A stretch of 57,794 nt of DNA from positions 1 through 57,794 of the forward strand of contig JAHHRR010000007.1 in assembly GCA_020025655.1 (NCBI GenBank). The letters run 5' to 3'. The stretch's first letter is position 1. Each line of letters starts with the position of its first letter. The DNA comes from Oscillospiraceae bacterium (GTDB lineage: Bacteria > Bacillota > Clostridia > Oscillospirales > Oscillospiraceae). Both the position numbers and the translations under genes were made by a program. Below, one piece after another: positions 42,632 through 51,775 of the stretch. Under the pieces are notes generated by a model. That model had not been told where the DNA came from. It searched no databases and was given only the letters and a program-made list of their open reading frames with translations.

Positions 42632-43468
42632 ATGAATAAAAACGAAAATTTCAGCCGTGAAGGCTATCTCCATGAAAACTATCATTTCTTCCATTTGAAG
42701 GATACAGCCGGTCAGGAGCGGGATTTCCACTTTCACGAATTTGATAAGATCGTACTGCTTCTCTCAGGCCATGTGGATTATATAGTTGAAAGCCAGAGCT
42801 ATGATCTGAAACCGTGGACGGTGCTTCTTGTGAAGCATCATGCTATCCATAAGGCGATAATTGATAAAAAGGAACCCTATGAACGTGTAATAATTTACAT
42901 GGACCGGAAATATTTCGATCGAATTATGCCTCAGGCCCGGCTCACGGACTGCTTCGAGCTGTCCGATAAATCGGGCAGACAGCTTCTTATGCCTGATGAG
43001 GAGCAGAAGGATATACTCCGCACTCTCATTGCATCCTATGAAAGAGCGGAAAAAGATACCGGCTTCGGCGCTCAGGCTATGCGGGACACTATTATTGTGC
43101 AAATGCTCATTATAATCGGCCGCATGAGTGCAGCCTCAGACAGCGGCAGTGAACAGCGCTATGACCCGAAAATTCAGGAAGCCCTGTCGTATATTAACGA
43201 AAACCTTAAGTCTCCTCTCAGCGTAGAAATGCTGGCAGATCATGTATATTTATCGAAGTATCATTTTATGCGTCTTTTTAAGTCTCAGACAGGAAATACT
43301 GTCCATGCTTATGTGCGTCAGAAAAGACTGCTTTGCGCCGCAAGGCTTATAAGAGAAGGTATGCCTGTGAATCATGCTGCCGCAGAAAGCGGATTTTCGG
43401 ATTACTCTGCATTCCACAGAGCTTTTAAAGAGAGCTTCGGAGTTTCTCCGGGACAGGTTAAAAAATAA
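42632..43468 (+). CDS. AraC-family transcription regulator
   Basis: The start is the ATG at 42632 (278 residues), preceded by AAGGAGG. The first 180 residues form a cupin sensing domain (RDFHFHEFDKIVLLLSGHVDY near 24-44). The last 100 hold the two helix-turn-helix units: LSVEMLADHVYLSKYHFMRLFK near 195-216 and MPVNHAAAESGFSDYSAFHRAFK near 245-267. It is divergent from the DAACS symporter and probably controls it in response to an effector. A terminator follows. Confidence 0.92.
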   Translation: MNKNENFSREGYLHENYHFFHLKDTAGQERDFHFHEFDKIVLLLSGHVDYIVESQSYDLKPWTVLLVKHHAIHKAIIDKKEPYERVIIYMDRKYFDRIMPQARLTDCFELSDKSGRQLLMPDEEQKDILRTLIASYERAEKDTGFGAQAMRDTIIVQMLIIIGRMSAASDSGSEQRYDPKIQEALSYINENLKSPLSVEMLADHVYLSKYHFMRLFKSQTGNTVHAYVRQKRLLCAARLIREGMPVNHAAAESGFSDYSAFHRAFKESFGVSPGQVKK

Positions 43469-43492
43469 GATATCCTAAGCTTATAGGAAAAA

Positions 43493-43535
43493 CGGGGTAC
43501 GGAAGGTAAATTATTCTTCCGTACCCCGCTTGCGT
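43493..43535 (+). terminator. Terminator of the AraC-family gene
   Basis: CGGGGTACGGAAG (43493-43505) pairs with CTTCCGTACCCCG (43516-43528); the tail CTTGCGTTT is only moderately T-rich. Confidence 0.75.
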
Positions 43536-43565
43536 TTCCACATTTTCTGCCTCAAATGTGGAAAA

Positions 43566-43597
43566 CAAAACCGCTTCTCTTTTGAGAAGCGGTTTTT
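43566..43597 (-). terminator. Terminator of the GNAT/DUF1846 operon
   Basis: AAAACCGCTTCTC and GAGAAGCGGTTTT form a tight stem with the loop TTTT. A- and T-runs on both sides allow it to serve both directions. Confidence 0.9.
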
Positions 43598-43606
43598 AAG
43601 TTAATA

Positions 43607-44119
43607 TTAAGCTTTGAATTCGTCTTTAAGCACACTGTAAAGCAGCTGGTTGTGGAAACGTCCCTGCTTGTACACGGCCTGACGGCGGCAGCCCTCATAG
43701 ACATAGCCCATCTTTTCGTACACGTGAATAGCACGCTTGTTGCTTTCCAGAACTGTCAGCTCTACACGCTTGAGATTCAGATTATCGAAAGCATGGCGGG
43801 TAAGCTCACGCACACCGAAAGTACCGGCACCCTTGCCCTGATTCTCACGTCCCACCATTATATGAAAAGTGCAGGACTGGTTAATTGGGTCTATATCCAA
43901 AAGACTTGCAAGACCGAGTATGCTGTCGTCTTCATCTGTGCATATGGCAAGGCGCACAGCATGGGAGCGATTGTTCATGTAGTTTTCAAACCAGCGTCTG
44001 TCGGTTTCCGGATTTATATAGCGGAAAGGTGCGCCGAGACTGTTTATAACCTCGGGATCATTGCGCCAGCGGGTTACAGTCTCCATATCCCGTGCTTCAA
44101 GCTCTCTGAATTTAAACAA
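43607..44119 (-). CDS. GNAT-family N-acetyltransferase (RimJ/RimL-like)
   Basis: This 170-residue protein transfers acetyl from acetyl-CoA to an amine. FRELEARDMETVTRWRNDPEV is the usual start of RimL-like members, and the acetyl-CoA loop is GRENQGKGAGTFGVRELT near 88-105. ESNKRAIHVYEKMGYVYEG near 123-141 is the conserved end of the fold. AAGGAG precedes the ATG, 14 bases after the DUF1846 gene, forming an operon. The acceptor (protein N-terminus, polyamine or sugar amine) is unknown. Confidence 0.9.
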   Translation of the reverse strand: MFKFRELEARDMETVTRWRNDPEVINSLGAPFRYINPETDRRWFENYMNNRSHAVRLAICTDEDDSILGLASLLDIDPINQSCTFHIMVGRENQGKGAGTFGVRELTRHAFDNLNLKRVELTVLESNKRAIHVYEKMGYVYEGCRRQAVYKQGRFHNQLLYSVLKDEFKA

Positions 44120-44133
44120 TGTTTTCTCCTTCC

Positions 44134-45621
44134 TTAACGGTGGAAAAGTTTCTTGGCCTGATATTTAGGCTCAGTGGACACGTTGACTCCGATTTTCTTG
44201 AAGAGGTCGGAATCAGTGTGGGAAAGTATTACAGTGGAGTGAGCTTCACAGCCTCTGAGCTTACCCAGCTGGTCAATAGCATAGCCTGCAATGGGGTTTG
44301 TAACAGCACAGATGGAAAGGGCGATAAGCAGCTCATCTGTATGGAGTCTCGGATTATGATTGCCGAGATGCTCTACCTTTAAGTGCTGAATAGGCTCGAT
44401 AATATTGGGAGTTATGAGCAGCAGCTTCTTGTCAATGCCTGCAAGTGCCTTTAAAGCATTGAGCAGACAGGCGGAGGCGGAGCCCAGAAGTGAAGAGGTC
44501 TTGCCGGTGACTATTCGGCCGTCAGGCAGCTCGAGAGCAACTGCGGGAGTTCCGCCGTTTTCCTCTGAACGCTGAAGTGCAGCGGCAACAACAGGACGAT
44601 CGGCAGAGCTGAGCTGGAGAGAATTCATGATAAGCTCTATCTTGTGCAGCTCATTAGGATCGGAAAGACCCTGACGCACAGAACAGGCAGCTGCATAGTA
44701 GCGACGGATTATCTCCTGCTTGGAGGCCTCACGGCAGGCTTCATCATCTGTGATGCAGTTTGCAATCATGTTAACACCCATGTCTGTGGGGCTCTTATAC
44801 GGGCTTTCACCGTAAATCTGCTTGAACATGGCCTCGAGAACAGGGAAAATTTCTACATCACGATTATAGTTGACGGCAGTTTCTCCGTAGGCATCCAGAT
44901 GGAAAGGATCAATCATATTCACATCGTCAAGGTCTGCGGTTGCTGCCTCATAGGCGAGGTTGATGGGGTGCTTGAGGGAAAGATTCCATACGGGGAAGGT
45001 TTCAAACTTTGCATATCCGGCACGGATGCCTCTTTTATGCTCATGGTAGAGCTGGCTTAAACAGGTGGCCATTTTGCCGCTGCCGGGACCGGGTGCAGTA
45101 ATCACAATAAGAGAACGCTGGGTTTCGATATATTCATTTTTACCGAAGCCTTCCTCGGAAACTATAAGAGGAATATCCGCAGGATAGCCGGGGATGATGT
45201 AGTGCTTATAGACCTTGATGCCCAGTACCTCAAGGCGTTTCATAAACTGGTCGGCTACTGCCTGGCCACGGTAATGGGTCAGAACCACACTGCCGATAAA
45301 AAGACCCCTTGCTCTGAAAGCGTCAATAAGGCGAAGAGTGTCATCATCATAAGTGATGTCAAGATCACCACGGCGTTTGGAGCGCTCAATATCATCTGCA
45401 GAAATGGCAATTATAATTTCTGCCTCATCCTTCATTTCCAGCAGCATACTGACTTTGCTGTCGGGCTGAAAGCCGGGCAGCACTCTGGCGGCGTGAAAAT
45501 CATCAAAGAGCTTTCCGCCGAATTCAAGATACAGCTTGCCGCCAAAGCAGGAAAGCCGATCTCTTATCTTCTGAGACTGCAGTTTTAAATACTTTTCGTT
45601 GTCAAATCCTTGCTTTGTCAT
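44134..45621 (-). CDS. DUF1846 (UPF0371) family protein
   Basis: This 495-residue cytosolic protein matches the full length of the DUF1846 family, which has a solved fold but no agreed function. Typical segments: GFDNEKYLKLQSQKIRDR at the start, LYLEFGGKLFDDFHAARVLPGF, the P-loop-like TAPGPGSGKMATCLSQLYHE near 175-194, and GKTSSLLGSASACLLNALK near 386-404. It leads an operon with a GNAT acetyltransferase. The Shine-Dalgarno region is weak (GGGGAT), so the start is slightly uncertain. Confidence 0.92.
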   Translation of the reverse strand: MTKQGFDNEKYLKLQSQKIRDRLSCFGGKLYLEFGGKLFDDFHAARVLPGFQPDSKVSMLLEMKDEAEIIIAISADDIERSKRRGDLDITYDDDTLRLIDAFRARGLFIGSVVLTHYRGQAVADQFMKRLEVLGIKVYKHYIIPGYPADIPLIVSEEGFGKNEYIETQRSLIVITAPGPGSGKMATCLSQLYHEHKRGIRAGYAKFETFPVWNLSLKHPINLAYEAATADLDDVNMIDPFHLDAYGETAVNYNRDVEIFPVLEAMFKQIYGESPYKSPTDMGVNMIANCITDDEACREASKQEIIRRYYAAACSVRQGLSDPNELHKIELIMNSLQLSSADRPVVAAALQRSEENGGTPAVALELPDGRIVTGKTSSLLGSASACLLNALKALAGIDKKLLLITPNIIEPIQHLKVEHLGNHNPRLHTDELLIALSICAVTNPIAGYAIDQLGKLRGCEAHSTVILSHTDSDLFKKIGVNVSTEPKYQAKKLFHR

Positions 45622-45783
45622 AGTATCAAATCCCCATGCCTGTATATTAGTTAAATTTATTTATATATGCTTTTCTGACAAATAAGTTTAACACAGAAAA
45701 CGGGGAGCGACAAGAACAAAACTTAATAAAAATCCATTTTTGTTACACCTAGCATTTTTTCGCTTTTTTTATGCAGTTCTTTG

Positions 45784-45792
45784 TGATATAAT
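45784..45792 (+). promoter_or_regulatory. Extended -10 promoter of secA
   Basis: TG-A-TATAAT (TATAAT at 45787-45792) forms an extended -10; the -35 position is only a T run. The start codon is 38 bases downstream. Confidence 0.65.
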
Positions 45793-45830
45793 TAAGCTTG
45801 ATAAATTATTCCTGAAAGGCAAGCGAAACA

Positions 45831-48602
45831 ATGGGACTTTTTAATAAATTATTCGGCAGTTATTCTGACCGTGAACTTAAAAAAATCTATCCGATTGCAG
45901 ATAAAGTTGAAAAACTCGAGCCGTCGGTTCAAAAGCTCAGCGATGAGGAGCTGAAGGCCAAAACAGGCGAATTTAAAAAACGTCTTAATGAGGGCGAGAC
46001 TCTTGATGATATCCTCCCCGAGGCATTTGCTGTTGCAAGAGAGGCTGCATGGAGAGTGCTGGGCATGAAGCCCTTCCGTGTTCAGATAATAGGCGGTATT
46101 GTTCTGCATCAGGGCCGTATCGCTGAAATGAAAACAGGCGAAGGAAAGACTCTTGTTGCTGTTCTTCCCGCCTACCTTAACGCCCTTGCCGGCGAAGGCG
46201 TTCACGTTGTTACCGTTAACGACTATCTTGCCCGCCGAGACAGTGAGTGGATGGGCAAGGTTCACCGTTTCCTGGGTCTGAGCGTGGGACTTATCGTACA
46301 CGACCTTAGCGCAGAGGAGCGTAAGGCTGCCTATAACTGCGATATCACCTACGGTACCAACAACGAGATGGGCTTTGACTATCTGCGTGACAACATGGCT
46401 CTGTACAAAAACAGCATGGTTCAGCGTGGTCACAGCTTTGCAATCGTTGATGAGGTGGACTCTATCCTCATTGATGAAGCCAGAACCCCTCTTATCATCT
46501 CCGGTCAGGGGGACGAGAGCACTGATCTTTACCGTCAGGCTGATGACTTCGTTTCAAGACTCACCAAGAAAGTATATGCTACCATAGACGAAAAAGAAGA
46601 AGAGGACGAGAATCTGGATGCAGACTACGTTGTAGACGAAAAAGCCAGAACCGCAACCCTTACCGCCCGTGGTATTGAGCGTGCAGAGCGTGCCTTCAAT
46701 CTTGAAAATCTTGCAGATATCGAAAATGCCACACTGAGCCACCATATCAATCAGGCTCTCCGTGCTCACGGCATTATGAAGCGTGATATAGACTATATCG
46801 TAAAAGACGGGGAAATCATCATTGTTGATGAATTCACCGGACGTACTATGCCCGGCAGACGCTACTCCGAGGGCCTGCATCAGGCTATCGAGGCAAAGGA
46901 GCACGTGGATGTACAGAAGGAAAACAAGACTCTTGCAACCATTACCTTCCAGAACTACTTCCGCCTGTACAACAAGCTCTCCGGTATGACCGGTACCGCT
47001 GTTACTGAGTCAGAAGAATTCGGTACTATTTATAAGCTCGACATTGTGGAGATACCGCCCAACAAGCCCGTTATCAGAATAGATCATCCCGATGTGGTCT
47101 TTAAAAACGAGAACGGCAAGAACAAGGCCATTATTGAGCAGGTGGTAAAGTGCCATGAAAAGGGACAGCCTGTGCTTGTGGGTACCGTATCCATAGAAAA
47201 GAGTGAGCAGCTGTCTGCGCTTTTAAAGCACAAGGGCATACCTCACACCGTACTTAATGCAAAGTATCACGAAAAAGAGGCTGATATAGTCGCTCAGGCA
47301 GGTAAGCTGGGTGCTGTTACCATTGCTACCAACATGGCAGGACGAGGCACTGATATTATGCTGGGCGGCAACGCAGAATTTCTCGCAAAGAAGGAGCTTC
47401 GCAAGGCAGGCTTTGAAGAGGATGTTATTGCAGAGGCTACCGGCTATGCCGACACCGACAATGAGGATATCCTCGCAGCAAGAAAGCTCTATGCCGAAAA
47501 GCTGGAGGAGTTCAAAAAAACCATCAGTGTAGAAGCCGAAAAGGTAAGAGAGGCAGGCGGCCTCTTTATCCTCGGTACCGAGCGCCATGAATCCAGACGT
47601 ATTGACAACCAGCTCCGTGGACGTTCCGGTCGTCAGGGAGACCCCGGCGAAAGCCGTTTCTATCTGGCTATGACTGACGATATCATGCGTCTTTTCGGCT
47701 CCGAGCGTGTAATGGGTCTTATGGACACTATGAAGCTCGACGAGGATCAGCCGCTTGATGCAAAGATGCTCTCCGGCGCTATCGAGCAGGCTCAGAAAAC
47801 TGTTGAAAGCCGTAACTTCCAGACCCGAAAGAGCGTGCTTGAATACGACGACGTTATGAACAAACAGCGTGAAATCATCTATGACGAGCGCAGAAAGGTT
47901 CTGGACGGCGAAAACATAAAGTCACACATTATGAGCATGGTAAAGGACTTCGTTTCTTCTACTGTGGCTGACGGTCTTGCAGGTATGCCTGCTCAGAATC
48001 AGGAGCAGCTGAACAAGGTGCTCCAGCCCTTTGAAAAGCTCTTTATGCCCCACGGCGCTGTTAAGATCGAGGATCTGGGACGTAAGGCCGACGCCGAGAC
48101 TGTTAGCGAAGCGGTATATAAAATTGCTCAGGATGTCTATGAAATGCGTGAAAAGAATTTCGGCGAGATAGACGGTCAGAGCTTTATGAGAGAAATCGAG
48201 CGGGTTGTCATGCTGAGAGTTGTTGATGAATACTGGATGGATCACATCGACGCTATGGCAGAGCTCAAGCGTGGTATCGGCCTTCGGGGATACGGCGCAG
48301 TAAAGCCCATTGATGCCTACAAGCAGGAGGGCTTCGATATGTTCGAGGCTATGGTTCACGGTATCCGTGAAGAGACTGTGCGCAGAATGTACACCGTTCA
48401 GGTACGCAGAGAGCAGCCTATCGAAAGAAAATCCGTAAGCAGAAGCACCTCCGCCAACGCAGGCGATGCTCCTGTCAAAAAGATGCCTGTCAAAAAGGCA
48501 AAGAAACCCGGCAGAAATGACCCCTGCCCCTGCGGCAAGATGAAGGCCGACGGCAGCAGAAGACTTAAATATAAGGAATGCTGCGGCAGATTTGATAATT
48601 AA
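45831..48602 (+). CDS. secA: Preprotein translocase ATPase SecA
   Basis: This 923-residue motor pushes preproteins through SecYEG. MGLFNKLFGSYSDREL is a typical start; the Walker A MKTGEGKT is near 101-108, the DEVD motif in FAIVDEVDSILIDEARTPL near 202-220, LATITFQNYFRLYNKLSGMTGTA near 365, and TNMAGRGTDIMLGG near 502. The C-terminal zinc knuckle (CPCGK with KYKECCG) is intact, as in SecB- or lipid-binding forms. AAAGG precedes the ATG. A PgeF-like gene follows after 9 bases. Confidence 0.98.
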   Translation: MGLFNKLFGSYSDRELKKIYPIADKVEKLEPSVQKLSDEELKAKTGEFKKRLNEGETLDDILPEAFAVAREAAWRVLGMKPFRVQIIGGIVLHQGRIAEMKTGEGKTLVAVLPAYLNALAGEGVHVVTVNDYLARRDSEWMGKVHRFLGLSVGLIVHDLSAEERKAAYNCDITYGTNNEMGFDYLRDNMALYKNSMVQRGHSFAIVDEVDSILIDEARTPLIISGQGDESTDLYRQADDFVSRLTKKVYATIDEKEEEDENLDADYVVDEKARTATLTARGIERAERAFNLENLADIENATLSHHINQALRAHGIMKRDIDYIVKDGEIIIVDEFTGRTMPGRRYSEGLHQAIEAKEHVDVQKENKTLATITFQNYFRLYNKLSGMTGTAVTESEEFGTIYKLDIVEIPPNKPVIRIDHPDVVFKNENGKNKAIIEQVVKCHEKGQPVLVGTVSIEKSEQLSALLKHKGIPHTVLNAKYHEKEADIVAQAGKLGAVTIATNMAGRGTDIMLGGNAEFLAKKELRKAGFEEDVIAEATGYADTDNEDILAARKLYAEKLEEFKKTISVEAEKVREAGGLFILGTERHESRRIDNQLRGRSGRQGDPGESRFYLAMTDDIMRLFGSERVMGLMDTMKLDEDQPLDAKMLSGAIEQAQKTVESRNFQTRKSVLEYDDVMNKQREIIYDERRKVLDGENIKSHIMSMVKDFVSSTVADGLAGMPAQNQEQLNKVLQPFEKLFMPHGAVKIEDLGRKADAETVSEAVYKIAQDVYEMREKNFGEIDGQSFMREIERVVMLRVVDEYWMDHIDAMAELKRGIGLRGYGAVKPIDAYKQEGFDMFEAMVHGIREETVRRMYTVQVRREQPIERKSVSRSTSANAGDAPVKKMPVKKAKKPGRNDPCPCGKMKADGSRRLKYKECCGRFDN

Positions 48603-48611
48603 GAGGTAAAT

Positions 48612-49406
48612 ATGGCATTTGTTGAAGAAAAACAGGGAGAGCTTGTCTATATGCGCTCAGAAGTAATCAGAGCAAGACACGCCTTCACCACAAGATACGG
48701 CGGAGTCAGCAAGGGTGAGTTTTCATCCCTTAATCTCGGCTCCAACCGTGGCGACGATCCTGAGGCGGTAAGAGAAAATTACCGCAGGGTTGCAGAGCTT
48801 GCAGGTGTGGATATCGACGGCTGCGCTGTAACAAATCAGGTTCACAAAAATGAGGTGCGGATAGTTACAAGTGCAGACAGACATATATGCATGAGCAAAA
48901 CGCCCTATGAGTGCGACGGTATTGTTACCGCAGAGAGAAATCTGCCTATATTCTGCTTTACGGCAGACTGTGTACCGGTTCTTCTCTGGGACAGCGAAAA
49001 CCATGCCGCTGCCGCTGTACACTGCGGATGGAGAAGCTCTGTAAGCGACATTCTCAAAAATGCAGTGGACAAAATGGAAAGTCTCGGCGCTGAGGCTGAA
49101 AATATCTGCGCAGCCATCGGACCGGCTATCGGCTTCTGCTGCTTTGAAACAGATGATGATGTTCCCGCAGCAGTCAGCGAATATCTCCACGGCAATACCG
49201 AAGGTCTTTTCAGAAAAAGAGACGACGGCAAGACTATGGTTGATCTGCGTGAAGCCAATAAAAGACGCCTCATCGAACTGGGCCTTAAAGCCGAAAATAT
49301 TGATGTTTCCGAAGAATGCACCATGTGCAGCCACGAAAAATACTGGTCTCACAGATACACAAAGGGACATAGAGGCAGTCAGGCTGCCTTTATAGTTCTG
49401 GACTGA
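48612..49406 (+). CDS. pgeF: Laccase-domain protein PgeF (YfiH family)
   Basis: This 264-residue protein is of the multicopper-polyphenol-oxidase-like family, now known mostly as peptidoglycan editing factors and purine nucleoside phosphorylases. The zinc and active-site motifs are visible: TNQVHKNEV (about 76-84), FCFTADCVPVLLWD (about 116-129), AAVHCGWRSSV (about 135-145), IGPAIGFCCFE (about 173-183) and the end CTMCSHEKYWSHR. It sits 9 bases after secA with its own GAGG site. Confidence 0.92.
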   Translation: MAFVEEKQGELVYMRSEVIRARHAFTTRYGGVSKGEFSSLNLGSNRGDDPEAVRENYRRVAELAGVDIDGCAVTNQVHKNEVRIVTSADRHICMSKTPYECDGIVTAERNLPIFCFTADCVPVLLWDSENHAAAAVHCGWRSSVSDILKNAVDKMESLGAEAENICAAIGPAIGFCCFETDDDVPAAVSEYLHGNTEGLFRKRDDGKTMVDLREANKRRLIELGLKAENIDVSEECTMCSHEKYWSHRYTKGHRGSQAAFIVLD

Positions 49407-49414
49407 GGAAGGTT

Positions 49415-51028
49415 ATGAAAAATCTCTTTAAAAAATTAACAGCATTTATACTGGCATCCGTAATGATTGTCAGCCTCAGCGGCTGCGAAGTCGGCAAGGA
49501 CAAGAAAGAAGAGGATGAAATCCCTGAATCCACCGGAGGCCACGACATAGTCAAGGCCAAGGCTGCGGACGATGTGTTCTCTCTGAACTTTAACCGCAAA
49601 ATGAGCCTTAACCCTCTTATTGCAACCGACCATGCTAATCAGCTCATCTGCGATCTTATGTACGAAAATATGGTTGAGCTGGACAATAACTTTGAGGTAA
49701 TCCCCAATGTTATAAAAGAGTGGAAAATGTCCGATGACGCAAAGGTTTGGACCTTCACCATAGAGGAAGGCCACGTGTTCCACGACGGCAGCCCCGTTAC
49801 AGGCAAGGATCTGCGTTACAGCATGGACAGAGCCATTAACTCCGACCGCTTCCGTGGACGCTTTGCAAGCGTGCAGGGTATCGGCCATTCAGAAAATACT
49901 CTTGTGGTTACTCTCGGCATACCGGACACCCAGTTCGTCAAGCTTATGAACCTGCCCATTATAAAAAGCGGCAGCTATAACGACAAGCCGCCTATGGGCA
50001 GCGGTCCTATGAGTATAAATGACGACCAGACAGAGCTGACTGCCTATGAGGGCTATCCCGGATACGATACTTTACCGCTTGACAAGGTTTACCTCAAGGA
50101 ATATCCTGAGGCCGCAGATAAAATCATAGCCTATGAGGACTCACTTATTGACGTTGTTGTAAACGATCCCTCAAGCTACACAAGCCTCGGCTTTGCACGT
50201 ACAAACGAAATCCACAAGTACGCAACCACCAATCTTCACTATGTCTGCTTCAACGAAACTACTCCGCTGGGTCAGATGAATACTTTCAGAATTGCTATGC
50301 AGTACGCTTTCGACAGAGATAACTTTGTGGAGCTGCTGCACCAGAACGCCGTTGCAAGCGCCGTGCCTATGTATCCCACCTGCAAGGACTTCCCTCAGCA
50401 GCTGAACGACGAACTGAAGTATAATCTGGAAAAGTGCAAGAATATTCTCGACAGCATTGGTTTCAGAGACTATGATGACGACGGATATCTGGAGCTTTTA
50501 CAGGGCAACGGTGATGACGTTGAACTGAACTTCTTCCTGTGCAACGGCTCAAGCGCCAAAGGCGGCGTTGCCAACCGTTTTGCTCAGGATATGGAAACAC
50601 TTGGCATCAAGGTAAACGTATACGAACTGCCCTGGGATGAATACATAAAGGCTGTTCAGGAAGGCGTTTATGAAAAGAAGCCCGTAGATATGTATTACGG
50701 CGAGGTAAAGCTGAGAAATAATTTCGATATCACTGAGCTTCTGCAGGTCAGAACCAAGGATAACGAAAACAGAAACATTAACTATACCGGCTCCAAGGAC
50801 GCTGCTTTTGTTGAATACATAAACCAGTATCTTGGCGCAGGTGATGCGGGAAGAGCTGAGGCATACTACAAGCTTTGCGACTACATCTGCCACAGCACCG
50901 GTTCACTTATAACAATAGGCTTTGAAAAGCATCAGCTTATAAGCCACAGAGGTGCTATAAAAGGTGTAGATGCCAATGCCGGAAATCCCCTTTACAATTT
51001 TGAAAACTGGGAAATCATGCTGGACTGA
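49415..51028 (+). CDS. Solute-binding lipoprotein of oligopeptide type (OppA family)
   Basis: This 537-residue protein has a lipoprotein signal peptide ending in LSGC (lipid-modified Cys about 24). The mature part matches family 5 solute-binding proteins of peptide ABC transporters: LNFNRKMSLNPLIATD, the WTFTIEEGHVFHDGSPVTGKDLRYSMDRAI block near 110-139, and FRIAMQYAFDRDNFV near 291. No permease or ATPase gene is adjacent, so it must work with a distant transporter or as a stand-alone sensor. GAGGAAGG precedes the ATG, 8 bases after pgeF. Confidence 0.9.
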   Translation: MKNLFKKLTAFILASVMIVSLSGCEVGKDKKEEDEIPESTGGHDIVKAKAADDVFSLNFNRKMSLNPLIATDHANQLICDLMYENMVELDNNFEVIPNVIKEWKMSDDAKVWTFTIEEGHVFHDGSPVTGKDLRYSMDRAINSDRFRGRFASVQGIGHSENTLVVTLGIPDTQFVKLMNLPIIKSGSYNDKPPMGSGPMSINDDQTELTAYEGYPGYDTLPLDKVYLKEYPEAADKIIAYEDSLIDVVVNDPSSYTSLGFARTNEIHKYATTNLHYVCFNETTPLGQMNTFRIAMQYAFDRDNFVELLHQNAVASAVPMYPTCKDFPQQLNDELKYNLEKCKNILDSIGFRDYDDDGYLELLQGNGDDVELNFFLCNGSSAKGGVANRFAQDMETLGIKVNVYELPWDEYIKAVQEGVYEKKPVDMYYGEVKLRNNFDITELLQVRTKDNENRNINYTGSKDAAFVEYINQYLGAGDAGRAEAYYKLCDYICHSTGSLITIGFEKHQLISHRGAIKGVDANAGNPLYNFENWEIMLD

Positions 51029-51063
51029 GCTCAGCAAATACTATAAGACAGGGAGAATGAAAA

Positions 51064-51444
51064 ATGACTGACAGAGAACTTATGTCTCTTGCAAAAAAGG
51101 CATCCTTCAATGCTTATGTACCCTATTCACGCTTTTCCGTGGGTGCGGCAATAGAATGCGATGACGGCAGCGTTTACACCGGCTGCAATGTGGAAAATGC
51201 TGCTCTGGGCAGCACCATATGCGCTGAACGCACTGCCTGCTGCAAAGCAGTCAGCGAGGGCAAACGCAGCTTCAGACGTATTGCTATATATGCCGACAGT
51301 GAAAACTGGTGTACTCCCTGCGGTGCCTGCCGCCAGTTTCTGGCTGAATTTTCTCCTGAAATGGAAGTGCTCTGCGCCAAGGCCGGCGACAGATATGTGA
51401 GCTACAAGCTGTCTGAACTGCTGCCGCACGGATTTAACTTCTGA
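51064..51444 (+). CDS. cdd: Cytidine deaminase
   Basis: This 126-residue protein converts cytidine or deoxycytidine to uridine. AYVPYSRFSVGAAI (about 18-31), the zinc and proton-shuttle motif ICAERTAC (Cys and Glu about 52-55) and the PCGACRQFLAEF ligand pair (about 87-98) are complete, as in small tetrameric bacterial CDAs. GGGAG precedes the ATG. The stop codon directly abuts the start of the LysR-type fragment. Confidence 0.95.
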   Translation: MTDRELMSLAKKASFNAYVPYSRFSVGAAIECDDGSVYTGCNVENAALGSTICAERTACCKAVSEGKRSFRRIAIYADSENWCTPCGACRQFLAEFSPEMEVLCAKAGDRYVSYKLSELLPHGFNF

Positions 51445-51702
51445 ATGGAACTGGAGCAGCTTAGAATATTTCAGGCTGTGGCCGAAAGCGGAAGCTATAC
51501 CAAAGCCGCAGGCAAGCTCTATAAAAGCCACTCTACCGCTTCCAGAGCAGTCAGCGCACTGGAAAATGAACTGGGTGTGCGCCTTTTTGAGCGGGGAAAT
51601 AAAATCGTGTCCCTGACAAAGGAAGGAAAGTTCCTGCTTGCGGAGGCGGGAGAGCTTTTGAATCAGGCTGAAAGCATTAAGGCCAGAATAAAAGAAATAT
51701 AA
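51445..51702 (+). CDS. LysR-type DNA-binding domain without effector domain
   Basis: This 85-residue protein is a complete LysR winged helix (MELEQLRIFQAVAESGSYTKAA, then YKSHSTASRAVSALENELGVRLFERGNKIVSLTKEG) that stops after the linker helix (KARIKEI). The roughly 200-residue effector-binding domain is absent and the stop is followed at once by a terminator, so it does not look like a random frameshift. It starts immediately at the cdd stop, so it is co-translated. It may be a minimal regulator or a remnant. Confidence 0.82.
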   Translation: MELEQLRIFQAVAESGSYTKAAGKLYKSHSTASRAVSALENELGVRLFERGNKIVSLTKEGKFLLAEAGELLNQAESIKARIKEI

Positions 51703-51715
51703 TACAGCATATGAA

Positions 51716-51755
51716 AATCCCCCGATAGGTTTTAAACTTATCGGGGGATTGCTTT
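51716..51755 (+). terminator. Terminator after the LysR-type gene
   Basis: AATCCCCCGATA (51716-51727) pairs with TATCGGGGGATT (51739-51750), followed by GCTTT. Confidence 0.85.
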
Positions 51756-51775
51756 ATGTGCTATTTCGGAGACAC

